A stretch of 64,000 nt of DNA, taken from positions 45,461-109,460 of the forward strand of contig VXCM01001277.1 in NCBI GenBank assembly GCA_014773175.1, read 5' to 3'. The DNA is from Lucifuga dentata. Its lineage: Eukaryota > Chordata > Actinopteri > Ophidiiformes > Bythitidae. Below are positions 1 to 12,500 of the stretch, one piece after another (the first letter of the stretch is position 1; each line of letters opens with the position of its first letter). Below the pieces are notes generated by a model. It was not told the origin of the DNA. It saw nothing but the letters and a program-made list of their open reading frames with translations, and did no database searches. The position numbers were made by a program, and so were the translations under genes.

Positions 1-247
1 TCTCTCTCACATACACAAATTCTCTTATATACACATTNCTTACAAATACACTTTCTCTCTCTCTCTCTCTCTCTCACATACACAAATTCTCTTATATACA
101 CATTCTCTCTCACACACTTTCTCTCTCTCTCTCTCTTACATACATACATTCTCTTACATACACACATTCTCTCTCTTACATAGACATATTTTCTCTCTCT
201 CACACACATTCTCTTACATACATTCTCTCTCTCTTACATACACACAT

Positions 248-287
<40 letters not shown>

Positions 288-306
288 TCTCTTCTCTTTC
301 TCTCTC
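1..306 (+). repeat. Compound CT / CACATACA microsatellite
   Basis: Alternating (CT)n runs and ACATACACAC-type units repeated about eight times, ending in (CA)n at 266-286. Contains one N at 38. The array may continue left of the window. Confidence 0.9.
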
Positions 307-1526
307 AAACCACTAAGTCAGTTAAGTCGGGAGAATTAAAATGAACTGAGGGAGCAACAGAGGAGAGACGGAGATAAACGGGGAGAGAAACCAGATTTCT
401 CACCCACACACACACACATACACACACCACAGGGCAGCAGAGAGGAAGGGGAGGAGGGAGGAAGAGGAGGAGGTGAGATGAAGAAAGCAGGGAGAATGTT
501 GCCGGGTTTATGGTCCAGGGGAGGACATGAAGAACATCTGAGTTTGGGGTGAAAAACCCAACAGACTACGTTATCTAATAAAGCTGTGTTTTGTGAGACG
601 GTGCCTTACATTTACTGATTAATTCAACAATCATCTTTATTGGGTTTTACTTTGCATCCAGGGATCATTAAGAAATAAACGGATTATACCGAGTTTTTGA
701 AGCAAACTCTCAAATGGAGAGATCAGGAGCTGAAAATGAGGATAAAGAGGCCACATAACTCTGATCAGTAAAGAAGATTGGACCTTATGAGATCTGATCT
801 GATAATTAATTGAAAAATAAACAGAATAAATTGTAACATATGGATGCCAGCAGGTAGGACAGATGGGAGGAAATCCTTTGATGCTGACTAAATTAATGAA
901 ATCTGCAAACCTAAAAAAGCTGAAATACCGAAGGAATCTCATCCAGATTGTGGTTAGATGCAACAAATATGAACTGAAAGATAAGATCAAAACCGTAAAC
1001 AGCAATCTGAACTGAAAGCGAAATCATAGCCTTGAGGACAAAATAATTGCAAGGATAGTGAAAAAAATGACAAATACGAATGATGGAACACGGAGAATGT
1101 ATTGTAAAGAGATTGCAAAAAGCGGATTTGAATTATCTGACAAGAAAATAAATCTGTGTAATATATATTAAAAAGTGAAACAACGCCTCCGGCTCGCATC
1201 AGGATATCAGCGAAAAGTGGATGAAAAATGTATACGGGACAAGAAGATGATCTAAACGGAGCAGACAAAGGGAATGAGAGAAAGGAGAGCAGATGGAGAA
1301 GAGTTGCCTGGGTAATTCTTGCCTTGTCAAGTGTGATGGGGAGACGAGGAGGCAGAGAGAGAGAGAGAGAGAGNTGAAATCGTGGAGGGAGGGAAGAAAG
1401 GCGAGAGGAGGATGGTGTTAACAACAAACAAAACAGATGAGTGGAAGCAGACAGATGGGATGGAGTGAAATGACAGATGACTTACGAGCAGACGCACACA
1501 CGGCTACAAAGAAAGACACAGACACA

Positions 1527-1529
1527 CAA

Positions 1530-1577
<48 letters not shown>
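1527..1577 (+). repeat. (CA)n microsatellite
   Basis: About 24 CA units with an AAAC interruption, in intron 13. Confidence 0.9.
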
Positions 1578-2769
1578 GGATCTTTGTGAGTGCTGCCAGT
1601 CACCCAGATGGTGTTACTGGTAGTTGTAGTGGCAGCTTCAACATGAGATCTATTAATAGAAAGCAGTTAGTCTATACAAAACCGAAACCAGCTTCACACC
1701 AGAGCTAAGAGCCTCCAACTGTTACGACTGAGCGGGGTGGAGGAGACGGGCGGGGTTAACCAGCAGAAATCAGCGGCTCAAACGCAATCTGCTGAAACAT
1801 TTGCTGGAATCAAAAAAATAAAAAATGCATGATCAAGTATTGATAACGAAGGGAAATAAAAACGTGTTGAATTGCTACTGCAAAATCGATCCAGTTGCAA
1901 TTTTTTTTTTTTTTTTTTNTTTTTTTTTTTTTTTTTGCTCAATCGTGGCACATTTGACATGCATCGTCCAATTTTAGGACATATATATATATATACACAC
2001 ACACACACGTGGAAATAAGTCATATGCATAGGATATCGCCTAAATGCACAGATCTGGAATTCCCTTGCTATTCCGACTTCCATGTAAAAAAAAAGAAAAT
2101 GTTCACATATGACTTATTTCCACACTAATCCTTCTCCTCAATATAAAATAATATCAAGGGTGCATATAAGCAGGTATGCAGGTACGCATGTAGCGCATGC
2201 ATCCCCAATGGGAAAATGCACAATGGGCTTTCCTGTGCACTTGTGTGCATATGAAGCATGTTTTTAAACAATCAAGAAATAATAGCTGATAGCATGAAGA
2301 TCTGTCAGTCATTGCAAACCTTTAAAAACAGCTTGTATAAACTGCCACCATTGCAGAATTCAAACCATTTAAACAGAATCAAGGAATCAAGACATGTAGT
2401 AAAGTATCTATCTATCTAAGTATAAAAAAAAGCTCAACGCTAAAGTCCAAGACAGCGTCAGTCCAAAGCTGTTATGAAACCAGAAGAGAAGCTGCAGCAG
2501 TTTGACAGGGTTCCTACACTTCCTCTACAAATACTCAAGACAGTTTCCTTATTTTACTTTCTTCATCAGATTTGAGGAGTTTTTTTTTTTTTTTGNTTTT
2601 TTTTTTTTTTTGGTTGTGATAAAAAGAAATGCCAGCCGGTGAACAGCAGTGCACGAAAATGACGGCAGCCATTCAACCGTTTCGCCCTCAGCTTAAGTGA
2701 TCAAATCCATTCGTACTGGCAGACTTTGCAGATCTGTGTAGGAGCCCTGCACTGAAAAAAAAAAAAAAG

Positions 2770-2864
2770 NNNNNNNNNNNNNNNNNNNNNNNNNNNNNNN
2801 NNNNNNNNNNNNNNNNNNNNNNNNNNNNNNNNNNNNNNNNNNNNNNNNNNNNNNNNNNNNNNNN
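2770..2864. other. Assembly gap (95 N)
   Basis: A run of 95 N flanked by A-runs on both sides, 180 bp beyond exon 13 in the transcript direction. A following picalm exon could be hidden here only if it were very short. Confidence 0.95.
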
Positions 2865-3045
2865 GGAAAAAAAAAAAAACACGGTTATGTGTTAGAAATC
2901 TCCCAACGCACACCCAAAGGCAGAAAGAGCTACAAGCAGCCAGAGGGTTAGTAAGATGCTGTAACCGAGCCGCCGGCGAAGCCAAAAGGTTTTTTTTGTT
3001 TAGTTTAAGTCCAGCTCAGCCTGGACAAACAGAGCAGGATTTTAC

Positions 3046-3153
3046 CGGCTGCAGGTTGCGGGCCGTTGTTGGATGCCGCCTTACTCCCAAACACGGCATC
3101 GAAATCTACGGTCATGGCTGCGGCTGTCTGCTGTGGAGGCTGGCTCTCCATTC
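3046..3153 (-). CDS. picalm: picalm coding exon 13 (residues 418-453)
   Basis: Begins with GA, completing Gly418, then [35 protein letters not shown] and one further base. VDFDAVFG(S)K corresponds to VDFESVFGNK of human PICALM. The acceptor is CCTCAG and the donor is GTAAAA. The human segment between the DLL and VDF motifs (DPFxxxVDAVDDAIPSLNPF) was not found between exons 12 and 13, so it may be absent, diverged or in an exon I missed. This is the last exon recognised; the remaining tail must lie beyond position 1. Confidence 0.88.
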
Positions 3154-6100
3154 CTGAGGGATGCAGTTAAATCAATTAAATGTAATATCTAGGCAGGCTC
3201 CTTATTGGTCAAGATGAGCTTTATCTTACATCTTTTACAGGATATATACAACAGACATCGTAATCCGTTGTTGCTGGGCGTTGGGAACGGCAGGCTTTCG
3301 GGATGCGAGGAAATCCACTCGTGCACTTTTTGTTTGTTCGTCTTCATCTTCATCCACGTTAAGATTATTGGCTGATGCTTTCACTGTATTGTGGTTTTTA
3401 CAGGGTTGTCTAGAGAATTAAAACCATCTGCTGGTTTAGTTGCAGAGTTGGAGACGTTTCGTGACTTATCCAGGAGCCTACGCAACAATCGCTATTGACA
3501 GAATGTAGCTATTATAAGAAAACCCTTATAAGAAACGTGGAAAGACAATTCGTAAATCTATGGATAGAGACACTGCTAAATTAAGAGTCTGATGAAAAGT
3601 TTTAGCGTGGGATCTATAAAGCAAAGTGGAAGATTTACCGTGTCAAACAGGGCAAATATAATCAAGCAATCATTCATAAACGCCTGTTACTAGCATTTTT
3701 AGCGTTTGCCTTGAAAGAGGCAATCTAATCTTCCCAACAACGTATCAGCATCAGGACAATGTAGCCATGATAAGATGTGGCAACAATGAGATTCAATTAT
3801 CGCTACCTAATATTCAACGCAATGCCATGTAGTTGCCATGTTTTTTTTAATGAATCCCGCCATTTGTCTTTTGTAACATGAATTCTGCAGACGCAAGTTT
3901 TTAATTAGTGTATAGTTGTTTTAGAACAGTGATTCCCAAAGTGTGGGCCGCGGCCCATGTGGGGGCTGCAAGAGGTCATTTACAATAAATAAATGAAAAG
4001 TTTTTAGTTTTCAATTTTGTAATTAAATTTGAAATTACCACAAAATATTTATGATTAAATATTTACACTTAAGAAAGTAGCAATGACATGACGTTAACAG
4101 ACTGATGGAAACAAACTTGTAAAATACAAACTAATTACCACAATATAAATAAATATAAATATTTGTTGTTATAAGGAACTACAGGGATATTTTTTATAAA
4201 AAAAAATAAATAAATAAATTTCTTCTGAAACACAGCACAAAATTTTTATGGACAGTCATTTTGGTGCAGCCTGTTCTGTTTATGAACTAAAAAATATATA
4301 GGGAATTACGTCATCTTAATCTCATGTGTTGATCAAAGTTGTGATTAAAAGTTTGGGTGGGCTGCAGGAGATTTTCAGATTTCAAACTGGGCCGCAGCAT
4401 TCTTAAGTTTGGGAATCACCATTTCAGAATATACAAGAATATGGTTTTTAATTCTACAATCTGGGCGAACAATTCCGCATCGCAGACGCTTACAGGCTTG
4501 GATATCAGCTGATGTAATATCCTCTGTGTTATTTTTTTTGGGAGAAACAAGGAACCGTTATCTTAATCCTCATGCCCGACCCGCTGATAACGTGAGACAA
4601 GCATTTAAAGAAGTAGCTCAGCCAAACTCATCAAATCAATGCCAAGACGTCATAAAACTCATAATAGTTTGCACTCACGCTGGAAACAATATCAACTTGA
4701 AGTATCAGCTTTCTTATAAAACTAGGTTTATGCTGTATAGCAAAGCTGATATGAGAATGTAAAAGTCGAGGTCAAACATTTTGTCCTGACTGAAGCTGCT
4801 CAGGCGAGGGAGGATGAATAACGGCCGACATTTTCCTGCACGGATTGATTAAGCTGAGCAGAGTGAGAACACGCCGCTACAGAGTATTCATTAGCACAAA
4901 ATGCTATTGCTGTTTAAAATGTTAACACCTGTATACGAAACTGCGAGACTGGATGTGCTGCATCTCCACAAGAGACCCCGACTAAAGTCACGCAACATTA
5001 ATTTTTTGAAGAAAACGGGAGAATGATGGTGGATGGGTGGAATGCATTCATAAAAAAAGAAAAATGAAGTGCCTGGCAGATGGACGGGCAGACAGGTATA
5101 TGAGAGAACGAGAGCCGGAGGGAAGATTTCCCTGAAATATCTCGACGGTAATTATACGCTGGCTTCTAGCTCAGAAAATACATTTATTTCTTTGTGTGTG
5201 CGTGTGTTTGTGTGTGTGATAGGATTTAATGATCAGTACATTTACATCAGCAGTGTTTGTACTGCAATTAAGGCAGAAATGTGGATGACGCTCTATACAT
5301 GGATGGAATTAATACGATTCAAAACAGGCTTCATTACTTAAAGGACCATACTGGTGTTTTTAAGCCCAATAAATACTACAAGCACACACGTTACTTTACT
5401 TACAACCATTTTCCAAAATATAAAACTGTATTTTACTTGTTCCGTTACGTTTTCAAATCCCTTAATCTTTCAAAATCAAATGTTCAGAAGATACACCCAC
5501 CTTAAAATTCAATGTTTCGCCTGCTAAAGCGTACGTGGTTGTTTTTAATTTCTTGGTAAAATCTGTCTTTTCCTGGGACTATATTCCCTGGTGGAGACAT
5601 ACGTTTTCTTCCATGCAGCTCCGTGTTGGGACGGATAAGTTAAGTAACTTCAACAAAAAATAAGAACGGCGTTTGGTTCACTGTGATGGATTACTTATCT
5701 CAAGCACGTTTTAAAGTCTTTAAGTTGATTTTAAAGGTGTACTACAATGAACTGTAAGCAATAGCTACCTGGAAGGTAGGAAAAACAATTCTAAAACATA
5801 TCGCTCAAGCGTTATGTTTCGGAAAATGGTTGGGCAGTAACATAATGCGTATGCAGGTTGTTGTTATTGGGCTCAAACATGCAAAATCATCAGTATGCTC
5901 CTTTAAAAACATGATTTGAGGAACTGCAACAAAAAATGTTCACATTTGATTTAAAACTGCGCAATCTAGGTTTTACTCAAACTTTCACTGAAGTCGATTC
6001 ATGCCAGTTTCAATCAGATTATGGTGTTTAACTGATAACTTATTGCATAAATCAGATTAGAATCAAAGTTTTGACATGAATGTAATAAATGTCACAATAA

Positions 6101-6563
6101 ATGTCAGTTTTGGGTCAAATTCAAAGCAATAAAATTGAAATAAACTGTGAAGCAGCATTTTTAGATGAGATGTGAGATGTGCTGAGGACCAACATACTGA
6201 TATCTGAATTTTCCCCAAATCGCTCAATGCTAGTGTTTGAATAATGTATATGTAGAATGGTGTGTGTGTGTGCGTCCACACCTCCCCAGGCACTGTTGGC
6301 GATGGAGATGGAAGGAGTGCTCTGCACAGCGGGGATGAAGGCTGGCTGTAGATCAAACAGGTCACTGTTCAGACTGGGCACGCTGGGGAGAGACCGAGGG
6401 AGAGGGAGAGAGAGCGAGAGAGAGAGAGAGAGAGAGAGAGAAGGAATTAAGGTAAAGAAAATAGAGAGGGAGATAGATGAAAGGAGGTTGAACGAAAGAG
6501 TGTAGGACAGTGATAGGGTAGATATGGGGAAAAGAGTGTGAAGGAGAAAGAGAGGATAAAGAT

Positions 6564-6597
<34 letters not shown>

Positions 6598-9500
6598 GAG
6601 AGAGAGGGAGGGAGGAATGTATGACAGAGGAGACAGACAGAGATGAGTGAGGGAATAAAGGGAAAAGTCACATCATGAAGAGAAACAGACATTAATAGCT
6701 AAAGCCACCGATGGTGTGTGTGTGTGTGTGTACCTGTTGGCAGACAGTGTCGAGGTGAACAACTCTGGGTTGTGGGTGATGTGGTTGTTGTTGGCGCTGC
6801 CTATTGATTGGCTGCTGGGGGAGGCAGAGGGCGGAGTATGCATGCCGATCTCCTTCAGCCGCTGGTCCTGAAGGACAGAGAGAGAGAGAGAGAGAGAGAG
6901 AAATTGAGAGAGAGAAAAGAAATTTTGAAAGAGAGAGAGAAATTGAGAGAAAAGAGAAATTGAGAGAGAGAGAGAGAGAGAGATTAAACAGTCATTTCCC
7001 ACTGGAAATGAACAGGAGATTGGTTTCCAATAAACTCAAATCCTTGAAAATTAATAAGACATTATGTCTCTCACTCATATCTCATATGCACACGCGCAGG
7101 CACACACACACACCGCACACACTCACAGGCAGGGTCGGATTGGGATGCTAATAAACGAACGAACAGAGAGCCCCAGAGTTTGGTTTTGTTTTGTCGCTCT
7201 CTCTGCTTTTGCATTGTTGGGCCACCCAAGGTACGACAATTCAAGTTGTCGACGGGGGGGGGCTACCGGCCCACAAGCTACCGGCCCGGCCCACAGACAG
7301 CTGCGGCCCACCGGGAAAAGTCCTGTCTCTCCCGATGGCCAATCCGACCCTGCTCACAGGTGTGTTCAAAGACAAACGCAAAGAATTCTCAAATATTTCC
7401 ATTAAAAAGAGGAATGATGTCTCCAGCATCCGTGAAGCCTTTTTAGCGTCCGCCTCCCTCTCTCTGACTAGAGACTAGTAACTTATCATGTCAGCAGCGA
7501 CTCGCGCTGTTTGGGCATCGTTGGCAAGAATCTCATTACAAGCATGCCAACAAGTCCTTCCTTCTCTCTCTCTCTCTCTCTTTTCTTTTTGATATTCAGT
7601 TCTTTAAAACCAAACCTGTGTTGAATGGCGTCTTCAAAGTCGTTTGCTGACTGAGTTTATGCTTTAAGGTGGCAGCTGGTGTGAGGTTTAGATTAAAAAT
7701 GCAGAAAAGAGACGAGATGACAGACCATATGTTTAAAAACTCACCGCAGAGCACTTTAAAGGAAAAGTATAACGGTTTCTCGGGGAATGACGACTCTCCC
7801 AATGACAGCTCCTGATGCTGCAAACCTCCGTGAAGATTAAAACAAAGAAATCGGTAGAAAATTGTGTTTGAGGACGTGGGTGGAACGAAATCGGACGAAA
7901 ACAGCCATGAAAGTCTCACAGACATGCAGATATATAAGGAGATTCATTCAAGAATTCTGAGTCCTGCTGCTGCAAAGCAATCTAATAAAAAAAAAAAAAT
8001 CAAGTCCTATAAATGTCTCTACTTTCTTTTCATTTCTTGATTTGAACATTTCAATCTTGGGTCAGTTTGATGAAGTTTTCACACCGACACGCTACAAACA
8101 GATTTGGGTTTGTTTCCCATTTTGGTAAGGTTCTGTTGTGCACGTCTAAACACTACAATCACACCCGGGTGCAGACGAAAACAATTATATAAAGAAATAA
8201 AAATAAAAAAATAAAAATCAAACAAACTCAGAGCGGTTCGTTTGCAGTCTGAATATGATACGCAGTACATGAACCAACTCCAGAGAGATCTATTGATCTA
8301 CTGATTGATCTAGAGATGGAGACGGCTAACGGGCATGGCTAACGTTAAGTTACCTTTGATTAGCAAATCCCATGGATGCTTCAAACCCTAACAAGTTTTC
8401 AGATGAACGTGTCGAAGGTTAGCATGTTGTATGCGCTCAATATGGGCACTTTTCCACTGTCGGGCTGAATGGTTCTGAGCACGGAGAGGAATGGTTAAAC
8501 GGTTTGGCGTGGATCACTTACAAACCGCCCCGCACAGTTTTCTCGGCACGGATAGATAACCATGCTCAGAGGAGCAGAACCGTTTCAGTAAGCGGGCAAA
8601 ATGACGTAGGAGTTCTTTGATTGGTTTACTTCAGTTTTGTGGCTCCACATCTGAGCCAAAGGATAAGTCGGGTATTTTTAAAATAAGCCTTTTATTTTAA
8701 ACATCTGGTGTAATTTTGATGATACGGAGATTTTCAGCGATCGCTGCAGTAATCTCATCTCCTAGCGGCTACATTTCCAAACGCGAAATGTGCTGCTTTC
8801 ACTTGCCGTCTGGTTTTAGCAGCTCCACAGTTGGAGACAGAAACGGTAACTGTTCCCACGAGTCTGGAGCAGCGCGGAACGATACAAAGCGGCCCGACAG
8901 TGGAAAAATGCCTTTCCGTTCTCCTATTCGGCCGTCTGAAGGCTCTTTTGTCACAAACATGAAGCGACATCTGGTTTCCAAACGTCTTTGAAGTCAAACA
9001 AGCTTTGGCTGTCACAGTTTGTTTGGTGCATTTCTGACCAATGAGCAGATCGTGTGACTTTTGCTGATATATTCACATTTTATTGGATTTTTTTCCCTCT
9101 TGTGTGAACCTGAAATGAACAAAGCGGGAGATGCAGCATTTTAAGAATTTAATCCCTGACTTGAACTTGGCAAAGTCTAAATAAGCTACACCACATATAA
9201 GAAATCTATACTCTTTCCCTTCATTTTCCATCTATACCATCCAGTTTATTATAAGGCTGAACCTGCCAGCCTTCTTTTTATGCAACCCAATACTGACTAA
9301 ATCCCATTTTATGGCTTTATGTTTGTTTTTTTTTTTATTAATATAACCGTTTTATTACTTATTTCACATTGGGATTTCATGCTTATATTCCATCTGTCTA
9401 TATTCCTGCCGGATCTTATTACTTTTTGCTGCTGTAACGACCTAATTTCTCCATGGGGATCGATGCGATTCTGTCATATCTTATCATACGGGAACATGTA

Positions 9501-12500
9501 CTGGGAAATAACTGTTTATTTTGCCTCTTTCGTAACAGGCAATATTCGCTCGACAAAACGTGTGCAAAGCTCTTTTCGGCAGCGCAACGGTCCACGGTTT
9601 TTATGGAAATGGAAATCCTGCCTGAGACGGTCGTGCTCTGTTGCACTCAAACTTCAAGAGGTGGAAATGATAAAGATTCACTTTATAACCTTTTTCACCT
9701 TTAAAGGAATTTGAGGAGATGAATACACAGGCTCTCCTGCTGTACCAGGCTGAGCCGTCTTCATTTTTATTCAGACGGTGTAGCAAGAAACAAATGGGAA
9801 CTGCTGTTGCTGTTTGGGCTGAGGCCCCAGCTGGACAGTAGTGGTCTACGTGTGTGTGCGTGTGTGTGTTAAACCCATATGGACACCAGAGCGCACAGAC
9901 ATCTGCACTACAGTATTTGGACGACCCCTGCGACCCCATCGCACACACACACATATACTCTCTCTCTCATTTCTTACCCTGTTATTTTCTCGCTTTCACT
10001 TTATCTTCCCTCCTTTTCAAGTAAACCCAAAGGTAATCAGTGGACCTTGGCAGAAACGGGGCAACCAAGGGCACAGAGTAAACAGTGTGCTGAAATCTAA
10101 TCAACAGCACGCACACACACACACACACCCACACACACACCTACAGATGACTCACGCTGCGTCTGATCTGCCAGGATGGACGCACACTTCACACACATAC
10201 ATCATCAAAGCTTGCAGAAATATCGACAACACCAACAGAACGCACTCTGCATCTCTCTCTGCCGGAATGCAAAACACGCTTCACGTGCACGCACGCCGAC
10301 TCGCCGTGCGCTCTTACTCAATTACAGCTTGCTGCAAGGCAGGAGTCCCAGGGCGGAGCAGGAAATGTCAACACGTTTTACTCGACTTTTCTATCGCCTG
10401 CGAGACTCTTCTGGCCTTTATCCTCGACCGGAGTTGAACTCAGCGAAGAGCAAAGCGGTGATGCAATCTATCAGCGCAGAGTACGANTCCTCGACCGGAG
10501 TTGAACTCAGCGAAGAGCAAAGCGGTGATGCAATCTATCAGCGCAGAGTACGATTTCTCCAGCGCAGCAAAATGGCACACTTTTTTGGCGGGATTTGGGC
10601 CATAAGTCCACGCTCGTGTGTTTTGTATTTACTACTGATTTACTGTTTATTCTCTCGACGAATCACAGTACAGTTCAAAAATCTGGACGACAACTGCAGT
10701 TCCTCTTTGACCCGATTTCTGCTGTTTGTCCGCATCTAACCTCCACGGCCTTATTTAAATAAATGTGCAATGATCAACTTACTTCCCAGCACGACTTCTT
10801 TATCTTTGACAGCATTTCTTAATACATGCGTGATCACCACGTCTGAAAGCTCTTCATCGAGTTTTAGGTAAATAAGTCCGACATCAAACCGTATCTACTT
10901 TCAGAAATGTGGCAGCAAACAGAAAAATCTCCGTTCTCTGCATCTGGGCTTTATGTTTAATGTTTCCTGATGCATGACTGGATCATATAAAGGTGAATTA
11001 AGTGTCTATATTATATAAGGATAATGATATAACGATTTGCGAGCATCCTGTTTAATCAGCAGAGCGGTTTGATTCCAGCCTGGGAACTTGTGATTCCTTT
11101 CTCTCATGTTTCCTGTCGCAAACTATCAACTATCTAAAACTTTATAATTTATTTTTCATCCTTGCCTTCTAGCCTGAATATGGCGTTTAAATCAAAAATG
11201 AATCCGCTATCGATCCGGTTTTGTTAACAGCATCAAGAGGGAGAATATGGTGATGACAAAACTGCAAAATCCGCTGGCCTTGCTGCAGTTACGGCGCGCA
11301 GACCCGCTGATGCAGCGGTGCTAAAGAAATATGAGTAAATAAATACTATTTAAGAAATTTATGGAATTAGAAAAAAAATGTTTTACTTGTGAATTAATAG
11401 ATGTCATTTTCATAAAGTCAGAAGAATGCAGCATTATGGAAAATGATTACATGACTGTTTTGGATGCACATATGTCGTCTCTGCGTCCCACAAGTTTTAT
11501 CCACGAAAACAAGCTAGCGATTCCTTGTCGTGCGACCGTTAGCAAACAAAAATAAATACTTCCAGTAAAAAAGAGAAAAGTTGATTGTGAAAACAAACAA
11601 TTCAATGCAAACTGGACTGAGGATGATGCATTTATATTAGCGTCTCCTGCTAATGCTGATGCTAAACCACCGTGTTTAATCTGCCAAACAACAGTTGCGG
11701 TTTGCAAGGCTGCTAACATCAAGCGCTGCTATGAGACAAAACATGCTAACATTCGTTTGGCTTTTCCTCCTGGAGCACGACAACAACAGATAATCATGGA
11801 AAGATAAAAAGATAATCACCATTCTCAAGACCAAGATTTCACAGCCCATGTTGCTTTCTTATGTGACATTAGTCTAAACAAACTTAACCTTCAACTTCAA
11901 GGTGGAAGGACTAATTAGTGATTTTTTTTTTCCCGCCGGCCTCCTGGCTCCCTTCATTTTACAAACTTGGCCCCTGGCCAAACTTATTTGAGCATCGCTG
12001 TGCTAAAGCCTGAAATCTGTTACCTTTAGAGCCTGCAGTCGGGCCTGTTCTTCCTCCAAGGCCTGCTGCTTCTCCTTCTCGTCCATGCGGCTGAAGGACA
12101 TGCCGGTGGAGGAGAGAGACGAGACGGCACTGGACAGGGTGGATGCTCTGCAACACAAAGACGGGCGTGAGGTGAGCGTGCACATTCACACGGATGATGT
12201 GAGTTTTATTACTTTTTGCTGCTGCAATGACCTAATTTCTCCACAGGGTCAATGCAGCTCTGTCATATCTTATCATGTGGAAACGTACTGGGCATTAGTT
12301 TTTTTCCCACCTCTGGTGTTATATATTAAAGGACCATGCTGGTGGTTTTGCATGCTTGAGCCAGTATGTACAACTTGTGTACATGTTACAATACTGACAA
12401 CCCTTTGCAAAAACATACTGCTGGAGTGGTAAATATTAGAATTGGTTTTCCTGCCTTCCAGACTGCTGCTGGTTTCGGTTCATTCAAGTACAACATAAAA

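Larger units (their letters stand above)
307..3045 (-). other. Start of picalm intron 13
   Basis: No further picalm exon was recognised. An 18-bp inverted repeat, GTGGAAATAAGTCATATG at 2009-2026 and its complement at 2106-2123, encloses 79 bp. Poly-T runs with one N occur at about 1902-1936 and 2581-2611. Otherwise unremarkable AT-rich sequence. Confidence 0.6.
3154..6281 (-). other. picalm intron 12
   Basis: Contains the hAT-type element at 3927-4421 and M1 copy 1. I searched it for the human DPF / SLNPFLTK exon equivalent and saw none. The rest has no recognisable feature. Confidence 0.7.
6868..12023 (-). other. picalm intron 10
   Basis: Holds the GA array, the 223-bp MITE at 7130-7352, the TIR element at 8445-8912, one LINE-tail-like repeat, the 66-bp false duplicate and the decayed hAT at its 5' end (transcript sense). 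Between them, 9513-10420 and 10554-11312 show only CA runs and unremarkable sequence. Confidence 0.75.

Noticed and set aside
2009..2123. 18-bp perfect inverted repeat as a MITE
   Set aside because: Only 115 bp overall, no similarity beyond the 18 bp and no target duplication. Kept only as a note.
2640..2760. Possible further picalm exon next to the N gap
   Set aside because: No reading frame resembles the PICALM tail motifs expected there (FDELGG, LVGNL), and splice sites are not convincing.
10176..10739. A 187-residue plus-strand frame
   Set aside because: It spans a single N and the 66-bp false duplicate, so its length is an artefact. No domain is visible.
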